Source: Delphinapterus leucas
Taxonomy: Eukaryota; Chordata; Mammalia; Artiodactyla; Monodontidae
DNA: 64,000 nucleotides
Assembly (NCBI RefSeq): GCF_002288925.2
Contig: NW_022098069.1
Location: 71,280,099-71,344,098 of the forward strand
Reading direction: 5' to 3'
Position numbers and translations under genes: made by a program. The notes below the pieces were generated by a model. The model was not told the DNA's origin. It was given only the letters and a program-made list of their open reading frames with translations, and searched no databases. Numbering within the stretch: the first letter of the stretch is position 1; each line of letters starts with the position of its first letter. Of this stretch, positions 1 to 9,075 are shown in pieces.

Positions 1-59
1 CTAAATAATATTATGTAATACATTTGAGACATCATCCATACAAAGTTAGCTTTACTTTA

Positions 60-206
60 TTTATTTATTTTTAAATTTCATTTATTTAATTATTTTTGGC
101 CACACTACGTGGCATGCAGGATCTTAGTTCCCCGACCAGGGATTGAGCCTGCACCCCCTGCAGTGGAAGCGAGGAGTCCTAACCACTGGAATTCCAGGGA
201 AGTCCC
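60..206 (-). mobile_element. CHR-1-like SINE (tRNA-derived), minus strand
   Basis: Read on the minus strand this is a short tRNA-derived retroposon. It starts with a head resembling the CHR-1 head (CTTCCCTGGAATTCCAGTGG), followed by a B-box-like stretch and the GGCCA/A-rich tail typical of the family. The T/A-rich tail lies at the left end. It is flanked by a perfect 12-bp target-site duplication (AGCTTTACTTTA at 48-59 and 207-218), which fixes both ends. It is older and less GC-rich than the other six SINEs in the window. The subfamily name is from memory. Confidence 0.85.
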
Positions 207-218
207 AGCTTTACTTTA

Positions 219-734
219 AAAACTTAGGACCATAATATAAACCAGTAAAAAAGAGGTCTGACTGAGCCTCAGGTAATCCCCGGGAACAGGTCGCTTGGGG
301 TGGCCCTGGCTCAGCCTGGTGTGGAGTGAGACAGAGGGTGGTGAAGGGACCTTGTCAGAGCCAGACTCATGAGGCAGAACACTGACTCAAAGGGAGGGCC
401 ACCAGGGGCTTGGAAGTTACAGCCTCTGCTAAGAACAAACAAAGGCTCTTGGCTTCCTGGTCTAGCTGTGTCTCCTTTCTCCTTCTCTGCCCCAGGCCAT
501 GGGTAAAGTGTCTAGGTCAGGGAGCATAATGGGCAGGTTCACCAGGCCACGGATGAATGCAGGGAGTATGTTCAAAGGGCAGACAGGGAGGAGAAATAGT
601 AAGGCCGCCTTGGGGAGGAAAGGGTGGGGACCTGATGGAAATCCCAGCGTGTCCCCAGTAAGGGCATGCTAACAGTAATGAGGTGCTAGGAGTTCACCTT
701 CATAGCAACTGCTGCCAACTGACACACAGTTTGA
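219..734. other. Unassigned intergenic block, relatively GC-rich
   Basis: No repeat or gene is recognised. The block 260-660 is visibly richer in G and C than its surroundings and rich in GGG/CCC words. It has no long open frame or splice-flanked open frame that looks like an exon, and no CpG island. Confidence 0.5.
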
Positions 735-740
735 TTTTAT

Positions 741-870
741 GTTTGTTTATGTATTTTCTGTCTCTTCCACTACACGTAATGTCCTAGAAGTCAGAGACTT
801 GTTTTATCCTCACCTCCTAGAGAAGAGGGCCTGGAACTGGGCAAAAATAAGATCAGTAAGCTTTTGGTCC
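741..870 (+). repeat. L2 LINE 3'-end fragment
   Basis: The order of words resembles the L2 3' end: TGTCTCTTCCACTA, then AATGTCCTAGAAG, then GACTTGTTTTATCCTCACC, then CCTGGAACTGGGCA. It is strongly diverged, as expected for an element older than placental mammals. Boundaries are approximate. Confidence 0.6.
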
Positions 871-1196
871 CTTGGTATAGCAGCTGCTGTTGACACAGTC
901 CACTAAGAGGACAGTCAGCAAACTGCACAGGATTAGCATTCCAAAAAATTGTAATAATAACGAGATTTTAAATTAGATTTTTGAAGAGTCTCTTTTAGAA
1001 GATTCAACTGTTAATACATAAAAGCAGATATGAAAATAATTAGATAAAAGTTCTAAAAATAAATTGCGCACACACACACCAAAACACATGCTTGTTTAAA
1101 TTTAAAAAGAACTATATAATGTGAAAGTAAAAAACCTATGCTCCATCTCTTTGAAGTCATAGATGGGAAGAAATGGGAATCCTGAAGCAGTTATAT

Positions 1197-1245
1197 ATTA
1201 AGGGCTAAGAAGGTGGGCTCTGGAATCATACTCCAGAGGTTCAAG
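1197..1245 (+). repeat. Possible MIR core fragment
   Basis: The words GTGGGCTCTGGAATCA and AGAGGTTCAAGT match the start of a MIR SINE (tRNA-like head). The match is short, so this is a weak call. Confidence 0.35.
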
Positions 1246-1271
1246 TGAGCAAGTGCTTTCACATGTTACTA

Positions 1272-1385
1272 GGGAGAGATGAAAGAGAGGCAAGTAGAAG
1301 GAGGGAGAGAGAGAAGGAGGGAAGAAGGAAGGAATGGAGGAAGGGAGGGAGACAAGGATAGAAAAAAAAAAAAAGGATGAGAGTG
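1272..1385 (+). repeat. Purine-rich (GA)n low-complexity tract
   Basis: About 110 bases are almost entirely A and G, built from GAGAGA, GAAGGA and GGGAGG words and ending in a poly-A run near 1360-1372. The minus strand is therefore a pyrimidine tract, which produces the spurious Ser/Pro/Leu-rich open frame on that strand. Confidence 0.85.
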
Positions 1386-1631
1386 AGTCAAGGAGGCCAG
1401 TGGTTTTTAAAGTTCCTAATAGCAGAGAAGAGGATTCAATTTGACCAGCATGCTTTGTTTTCAGACATTTTTGACATTCCCAGTTCAAACTTACCCTATA
1501 CTTTCCAATAATTTCTGCCATTGCTGTCTCTAAAATCTTATCCTTTAGGACACTGTTACAGACTTTCCGTTGTGGAGCTCCTACTGAAATGCTCCTTCAT
1601 GCTAAAGGTAAGTGTTGCTGGGCATGTGTGA

Positions 1632-1633
<2 letters not shown>

Positions 1634-1662
<29 letters not shown>
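1634..1662 (+). repeat. (TG)n microsatellite
   Basis: An uninterrupted TG dinucleotide run follows a short imperfect GTGTGAGTC start. It is likely length-polymorphic. Confidence 0.9.
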
Positions 1663-2383
1663 AGTCTACTGGTTCCCTGAAGACAAGGAAACAGAAGAAA
1701 ATTGAATGATAGATCTCTTCTTCCTTTTCTTAAGTTTTAAATGACTGTGTGCATAACTTCATATAATCTCCTAGCCATTTACTTTGGAAAGAGATAGGCC
1801 AAAATATACACACTTAATGTGCATATATTCCAAAATACTTTTTAGCTTATTGTCTGACTTACTTACCAAAGAGACTGTGATTGTTCACAGAATGTTGTTG
1901 TGCCTTTAGCAAAATGGGGATGAAGAGTGTGGTTTGTGTCTCCAGCAGAAAAACATATTTATTTGATTCATTAATCTAACTCTTCTCTATGTACTTAATC
2001 CCAAGATAATTTATTTGGCTAAGTATGGGATCTCCATGGATTTGAATTTTGAAAATAGAAAAGGTTTTGTGAGCTTTAACCTTGGTACAAGATGTAAGAT
2101 ATTTAAACTCTGAATAAAATTGTGAATGGAGTCAATTTCCATCAAATAAAGCCTCTTAATAAGGAACGAGATAATATTTAAAGAAGTATTTTAGAATATG
2201 GCAAAAAAATGTAAATAATAGAACAATGTGTGATATTATACAGGGTTTAGTTTGAAACTGCTAAAAATATTACATATATTCACATATGTGCATATTTGAT
2301 TTTATCATTTGTTAAACTTGTACATTAGGATAGTTATATAAATATTTTAAATTAGAAAGAACAATGAAATATAAATGATGAAT
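1663..2383. other. Unassigned AT-rich intergenic sequence
   Basis: No gene, RNA or repeat family is recognised up to the left target-site duplication of the large L1. The sequence is strongly AT-rich with no exon-like frame. Confidence 0.5.
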
Positions 2384-2400
2384 AAGCATAAATAATGCTT

Positions 2401-2983
2401 GAAAGAGTACTTCCCAAACTTCCACTGCCAGTGTCCTTGTCCCCGTGGTGAGCCACAGCCATTCCCCTGTCTCTGCAGGAGACCCTCCAACACTAGCAGC
2501 CATGTGGCTGACAGGGTCTTGGTGCTCCGGCTAGGTGTCAGGCCTGAGTCTCTGAGGTGGGAGAGCCAAGTTCAGGACATTATTGTCACCACATAATACC
2601 AGTTGGTGACAGCTCTCACAGAGATCTCCATCTCAATGCTAAGACCCAGCTCCACTCAAGGACAAGCAAGTTCCAGTGCTGGACACCCCGTGCCAAACAA
2701 CTAGCAAGGCAGGAACATAACCCCACCCATTAGCAGAGAGGATGCCTAAAATCATACTAAGGTCACAGACTCCCCAAAACACAGCACCAGACATGGTGCT
2801 ATCCACCAGAAAGACAAGATCCAACCTCATCCATCAGAACATAGGCACCAGTCTCCTCCACCAGGAAACCTACACAACCCACTGAACCAACCTTATCTAC
2901 TGGAGGAAAACACCAAAAATAATGGGAACTATGAACTTGCAACCTGTGAAAAGGAAACCCCCAAACACAGTAAGTTAAGCAAA
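2401..2983 (+). promoter_or_regulatory. L1 5' UTR (shortened)
   Basis: The segment precedes the L1 ORF1 start and contains the usual 5' UTR words: TGAGCCACAGCC, GAGACCCTCCAACACTAGC, TGACAGGGTCTTGGTGCTCC and AACTAGCAAGGCAGGAACA. In intact elements the 5' UTR carries the internal Pol II promoter. Here it is only about 580 bases. The text passes directly from CACTAGCAG (ending 2499) to CCATGTGGCTGACAGGG, where I remember a longer segment in related L1s. Promoter activity cannot be judged. Confidence 0.65.
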
Positions 2984-3875
2984 ATGAGAAGACAGAGAAA
3001 TACACAGCAGATGAAGGAGCAAGGTAAAAACCTACCAGACCAGACAAATGAAGAGGAAATAGGCAGTCTACCTGAAAAATAATTCATAGTATTGATAGTA
3101 AACATGATCCAAAATCTTGGAAATGGAATGGAGGAAATGCAAGAAAGTTTAAGAAGGACCTAGAAGAACTAAAGAGCAAACAGAGAATGATGAACAACAC
3201 AATAAATGAAAATAAATATTCTCTAGAAGGAATCAATAGCAGAATAACTGAGGCAGAAGAAAGGATAAGTGACCTGGAAGATAAAATAGTGGAAATAACT
3301 ACTACAGAGGAGAATAAAGAAAAAAGAATGAAAAGAATTGAGGACAGTCTCAGACACCTCTGGGACAAGATTAAACATACCAATATTCGAATTATAGGAG
3401 TCCCAGAAAGAAGAAAAGTAAAAGAAAGGGACCAAGAAAATATTTGAAAAGATTATAGTTGAAAACTTCCCTAATATGGGAAAGGAAAGAGTCAATCAAT
3501 TCCAGGAAGCACAGAGTCCCATACAAGATAAATTGAGGGAGAAATATCCCAAGACACATATTAATCAAGTTATCAAAAATTAAACACAAAGAAAAATTAT
3601 TAAAAGCAGCTGGAGAAAAGCAACACATAACATACAAGGGAATCCCTATAAGTTTAACAACTGATCTTTCAGCAGAAACTCTGCAAGCCAGAAGGGTGTG
3701 ACAGGACGTATTTAAAGTGATGCAAGGGAAAAACCTACAACCAAGATTACTCTACCCAGCAGGGATCTCATTCAGATTCAATGGAGAAACTAAAACCTTT
3801 ACAGGCAAGCAAAAGCAAAGAGAATTCAGCATCACTAAACCAGCTTTACAACAAATGCTAACGGAACTTCTCTAG
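2984..3875 (+). pseudogene. L1 ORF1p pseudogene (RNA-binding chaperone)
   Basis: ORF1p is the trimeric RNA-binding protein that coats L1 RNA in the cytoplasm. The likely start is the ATG at 2984, whose frame begins MRRQRNTQQMKEQ and runs 32 codons to a TAA at 3080-3082, where related elements read Glu. After a frameshift the frame from 3187 encodes the coiled-coil-like part (SRITEAEERISDLEDKI) and the start of the RNA-recognition domain (IRIIGVPE), ending at a stop at 3445-3447. Further similarity with ELFQ-type C-terminal text continues through other frames to the natural stop TAG at 3873-3875. Total length (892 bases) fits the family's roughly 300-residue size, but the premature stop and several frameshifts make it a pseudogene. 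It lies directly upstream of ORF2, the usual bicistronic arrangement. Confidence 0.88.
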
Positions 3876-3933
3876 GAAAGAAACACAAGAGAAGGAAAAG
3901 ACCTACAATAACAAACCCAAAACAATTAAGAAA

Positions 3934-6900
3934 ATGAAAATAGGAACATACATATCCATAATTACCTTAAATGTAAATGGATTAAATGCTTCAACCAAAA
4001 GACACAGACTGGGTAAATGGATACAAGAACAAGACCCACATGTATTATGTCTACAAGAGACCCACTTCAGACCTAAGAACACATACAGACTGAAAGTGAG
4101 GGGATGGCAAAAGATATTCCATGCAAGTGGAAATCAAAAGAAAGCTGGAGTAGCAATTCTCATATAAGACAAAATAGACTTTAAGATAAAGACTATTACA
4201 AGAGACAAAGGACACTGTGTAATGATCAAGGGATCAATCCAAGCAGAAGATATAACAATTGTAAAAATTTATGCACCCAACATAGGAGCATCTCAATACA
4301 TAACACAAATGCTAATGCCTGTAAATGGAAAATCAAAAGTAATACAATAAGAGTAGAGGGCTTTAACACCATACTTTCAACAATGGACAGATTATCCAAA
4401 ATGAAAGTAAATAAGGAAACAGAAGCTTTAAAAGACACATTAAACAAGATGGACTTAATTGACATTTATAGGATATTCCATCCAAAAACAACTGAATACA
4501 CTTTCTTCTCAAGTGATCATGGAACATTCTTCAGGATAGATAATACCTTGTGTCACAAATCAATCCTTGGTAAATTTAAGAAAACTGAAATTGTATCAAG
4601 TATCTTTTCTGACCATGCTATGAGACTAGATATCAATTACAGCAAAAATATCAGTAAAAAATACAAACACATGGAGGCTAAACAATACACTACTAAATAA
4701 CCAAGTGATCACTGAAGAAATCAAGAAGGAAATCAAAAAATACCTAGAAACAAATGACAATGAAAACACGGTGACCCAAAACCTTTGGGATGCAGCAAAA
4801 GCAATTCTAAGAGGGAATTTTATAGCAATACAATCCTACCTCAGGAAACAAGAAACATCTCAAATTAAAAATGTAACCTTACATTTAAAGCAATTAGAGA
4901 AAGAAGAACAAAATAAGACCAAAGTTAGCAGAAGGAAAGAAATCATAAAGATCAGATCAGAAATAAATGAAAAAGAAATGAAGGAAACAATAACAAAGAT
5001 CAATAAAACTAAAAGCTGGTTCTTTGAGAAGATAAACAAAATTGACAAACCATTAGCCAGAGTCATCAAGAGAAAAAAGGAGAAGACACAAAGCAAAAGA
5101 ATTAGAAATGAAAAAGGAAAAGTAACAACTGACACTGCAGCAAAACAAAGGATCATGAGAGATTACTACAAGCAACTCTATGCCAATAAAATGGGCAACC
5201 TGGAAAAAATGGACATATTCTTAGAAATGCACAACCTTCTGAGACTGAACCAGGAAGAAATACAAAACATAAACAGAACAATCACAAGCACTGAAATTGA
5301 AACTGTGATTTAAAATCTTCCAACAAACAAAAGCCCAGCACCAGATGGCTTCACAGGCGAATTCTATCAAACATTTAGAGAAGAGCTAACACCTATCCTT
5401 CTCAAACTCTTCCAAAATATAGCAAAAGGATGAACACTCCCAAACTCAGTCTATGAGGCAACTATCACCCTGATATCAAAACCAGACAAAGATATCCCAA
5501 AGAAAGAAAACTACAGGCCAATATCACTGATGAACATAGATGTAAAAATCCTCAACAAAATACTAGCAAACAGAATCCAACAGCACATTAAAGGGATCAT
5601 ACACCATGATCACGTGGGGTTCATCCCAGGAATGCAAGAATTCTTCAATATACACAAATCAATCAATGTGATGCACCATATTAAAAAGTTGAAGAGTAAA
5701 AACCGTATGATCAACTCAATAGATGCAGAAAAAGCTATCGACAAAATTCAACAGCCATTTATGAAAAAGACCCTCCAGAAAGTAGGCATAGAGGGAACTT
5801 ACCTCAACATAATAAAGGCCATATATGACAAACCCACAGCCAACATTGTTCTCAATGGTGAAAGACTGAAACTATTTCCTCTAAGATAAGGAACAAGACA
5901 AGGTTTTCCATTCTCACCACTGTTATTCAACATAGTTTTGGAAGTTTTAGCCACAGCAATCAGACAAGAAAAAGAAATAAAAGGAATCCAAATCAGAAAA
6001 GAACTAAAGCTTTCACTGTTTGAAGATGACATGATACTATACATAGATAATCCTAAAGATTCTACCAGAAAACTACTAGTGCTAATCAATGAATTTGGTA
6101 GAGTAGCAGAATATAAAATTAATGCACACAAATCTCTTGCATTCCTATACACTAATGATGGAAAATCTGAAAGAGAAATTAAGGAAACTCTCCCGTTTAC
6201 CATTGCAACAAAAAGAATAATATACGTAGGAATAAACCTACCTAAGGATCCAAAAGACATGTATGCAGAAAACTATAAGACACTGATGAATGAAATTAAA
6301 GATGTTACAAACAGATGGAGAGATATACCATGTGCTTGGATTGGAAAAGTCAACATTGTGAAAATGACTATACTACACAAAGCAATCTACAGAGTCAGTG
6401 CAATCCCTATCAAACTACCAATGGCATTTTTCACAGAACTAGAACAAAAAATTTCACAATTTGTATGGAAACCCAAAAGGCCCCAAATAGCGAAAGCAAT
6501 CTGGAGAAAGAAAAACAGAGCTGGAGGAATCAGGCTCCCAGACTTCAGACTATACTACTAATCTACAGTAATCAAGACAGTATGGTACTGACACAAAAAC
6601 AAAAATATAGATCAATGGAACAGCGTGAAAACCCAGAGATAATCCCATGCACATATAGCCACATTTCTTTGATAAAGGAGGCAAGAATATACAATTGAGA
6701 AAAGACTACCTTTTCAATAACTTGTGCTAGGAAAACTGGACAGCTACATGTAAAAGAATAAAATTAGAACACTCCCTAACACCATACACAGAAATAAACT
6801 CAGAATGGATTAAAGACCTAAATGTAAGGCCAGACACTATCAAACTCTTAGAGGAAAACATAGGCAGAACACTCTATGACATAAATCACAGCAGGATCCT

Positions 6901-7700
6901 TTATGACGCACCTCCTAGAGAAATGGAAATAAAAACAAAAACAAACAAATGGGAACTAATGAAACTTAAAAGCTTTTGCACAGCAAAGGCAACCATAAAC
7001 AAGACAAAAAGACAAACTCAGAATGGGAGAAAATATTTGCAAATGAAGCAACTGACAAAGGATTAATCTCAAAAATATACAAGCAGCACATGTAGCTCAG
7101 TATCAGAAAAACAAACAATTCAATCCAAAACTGGGCAGAAGACCTAAAAAGATATTTCTCCAAAGAAGATATACAGATTGCCAACAAACACATGAAAGGA
7201 TGTTCAACATCACTAATCATTAGAGAAATGCAAATCAAAACTACAATGAGATATCATCTCACAATGGTCAGAATGGCCATCATCAAAAAGTCTACAAACA
7301 ATAAATACTGGAGAGGGTGTGGAGAAAAGGGAACCCTCTTAAAGTGTTGGTGGGAATGTAAATTGATACAGCCACTATGGAGAACAGTATGAAGCTTCCT
7401 TAGAAAACTAAAAATCAAAATACCATATGACCCAGCAATCCTACTACTGGGCATATACCCTAGGAAAACCATAATTCAAAAAGAGTCATGTACCACAATA
7501 TTCACTGCACTCTATTTACAATAGCCAGACATGGAATCTACCTAAGTGTCCATTGACAGATGAATGCATAAAGAAGATGTGGCACACATTTACAGTGGAA
7601 TATTACTCAGCTGTAAAATGAAATGAAATTGAGTTATATGTAGTGAGGTGGATAGACCTAAGAGTCTGTCATACAGAGTAAGGTAAGTCAGAAGAGAAAA
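3934..7700 (+). pseudogene. L1 ORF2p pseudogene (endonuclease-reverse transcriptase)
   Basis: ORF2p nicks target DNA and reverse-transcribes L1 RNA. The frame starts at the ATG at 3934 (ITLNVNGLN, endonuclease N-terminus). Endonuclease text continues through frameshifts to about 4700 (SDHAMRLDI). A linker rich in Lys/Glu lies at 4705-5313. The reverse transcriptase spans about 5330-6200: [14 protein letters not shown], motif A with Asp codon at 5722-5724 (SIDAEKA), motif B text near 5890-5930, and motif C at 6019-6030 reading FEDD instead of FADD. The C-terminal Cys-rich segment is at 7192-7392 ([15 protein letters not shown]). In-phase stops lie at 4165, 5311, 5431, 5887, 6559 and 7390, most one base away from a sense codon, plus frameshifts near 4320, 4700 and after 6560. 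It is dead. The 3' limit of similarity is approximate. Confidence 0.92.
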
Positions 7701-7736
7701 ACAAATACCATATGCTAACACATTTACATGGAATCT

Positions 7737-7756
7737 AAAAAAAAAAAAAAAAAAAA
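7737..7756 (+). repeat. Internal 20-A run in L1 3' UTR
   Basis: Twenty consecutive A residues follow GGAATCT, a position where cetartiodactyl L1s carry a variable A run. It is not the element's terminal tail, which is at 8092-8099. Confidence 0.85.
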
Positions 7757-8114
7757 GTGGTTCTGAAGAACCTAGGGGCAGGACAGGAATAAAGATGCAG
7801 ATGTAGAGAATGGACTTGAGGACACGAGAAGGGGAAAGGGGAAGCCGGGACAAAGTGAGAGAGAGGCATGGACATATATACACTACCAAATGTAAAATAG
7901 ATAGCTAGTGGGAAGCAGCCACATAGCTTGGTGCTTTGTGACCATCTAGAGCGGTGGGATAGGGAGAGAGGGAGGGAGATGCAAGAGGGAGAGGACATGG
8001 GGATATATGTATATGTATTGCTGATTCATTTTGCTAAACAGCAGAAACTAACCCACCATTGTAAAGCAATTATATGCCAATAAAGATGTTTAAAAAAAAG
8101 AATAAATAATACTT

Positions 8115-8979
8115 TCATATTCTTCAAAATGGTAGTTTTTAATTATCAAGCAATGAATAAGTTAAAACAAAAGTAGATATTTGAAATATTAATAGTTAAA
8201 GACTATCCTGAAATATATTTCCATCATAATTTGAAAACTTAAGCTGATACAGCCTTCCTACCATGCTGAGCTTTCCCTAGACTTTAGAAGTAGTTATTTA
8301 TAGCTCTCCAATCTGAACTGTAGTTATTCTTTGGTTTTTTCAGTGTGTTATATTTCCTCATTTAAATTTTTCATCCCATAAATGCTGGTAGCTATCAATT
8401 AGGTAAATAGCCAAAGAAATAGTCAAAGGATGTGTCTAAGCCATCAAAAAAATAAGATTGTTACCATGTGTCCAGATGGTTCATATATATTGAAGAACTT
8501 TCTTAATGACCCATGAATTTATAATTAATGGTTTATGGACTAGAACCTACAGGATAAGATGCAAAACTTCTGGCTAAGTGTCCATTAATTAAGAAGGACC
8601 ATGCATGGAAGAGTGCATTGAGGGCACCACTAGTACGTTTTCCAAAAATTGAATTATTGACATAGACTTTGAAGATAGAGGGTTATAGTAGTTTCCTAGA
8701 TGTGGAGTTATAAGGAAGAACATTTAAAGCTGTTGTAAAATAAATGTCTTTGTTTAATATTTGTAAGGAGTTTTTCCCCTAGTGCCTAGAAAGGCTATTT
8801 TCTTCTCCTTTTTGTTTTCCAAAATGTAATATTTCGGTTAATTAGTATGAGCAGACACATAAACTAGTTTTCTGGTTTCTTAATATCAGTTTAAACAGAG
8901 GCTAAATCATTTGTTTTTCAGTGAATCTTCTCAAAGGAAGGTTTTTTTTAATTGAAAGTTGGAACTTGCCTCAGGACAC
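8115..8979. other. Unassigned AT-rich intergenic sequence
   Basis: Nothing recognisable on either strand: no exon-like frame, no repeat family and no RNA gene. Confidence 0.5.
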
Positions 8980-9075
8980 TCATTCATTCATTCAATTACT
9001 TAATGAGTTGTTTATCACACATGGTGTTGTCTGCCAGGCTGAGGGCTAATATTTAAGGAAACAGTGATGGCCAGC
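8980..9075 (-). repeat. L2 LINE 3'-end fragment
   Basis: CATTCATTCATTCAATTACT, GTCTGCCAGGCTGAGGGCTAA and AACAGTGATGGCCAG follow the order of the L2 3' end read on the minus strand (tail TGAATGAATG). It is diverged. Confidence 0.5.

Larger units (their letters stand above)
2401..8097 (+). mobile_element. Near full-length L1 LINE, inactive
   Basis: A 5.7-kb L1 on the plus strand has all parts in order: a 5' UTR (2401-2983), ORF1 remnant (2984-3875), a short spacer, ORF2 remnant (3934 to about 7700), a 3' UTR and an A-rich tail at 8092-8099. It is bounded by an imperfect 17-bp duplication (15 of 17 bases) at 2384-2400 and 8098-8114, which marks target-primed insertion. Both reading frames are broken by stops and frameshifts, so it cannot encode working proteins. 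The 3' UTR (about 7750-8090) is of the cetartiodactyl L1 type and includes a 20-A run at 7737-7756 and AATAAA at 8079-8084 before the tail. With one nested element at most, it is younger than the L2, MIR and ancient L1 pieces nearby. Confidence 0.93.

Noticed and set aside
5330..6200. Reverse-transcriptase motifs, considered as a retron, group II intron or diversity-generating element
   Set aside because: The motifs sit in an L1 with ORF1, endonuclease, 3' UTR, A tail and target duplication, and the genome is mammalian.
6315..6698. 127-codon frame overlapping L1 ORF2
   Set aside because: It is an alternative-phase shadow of ORF2, with no independent start context.
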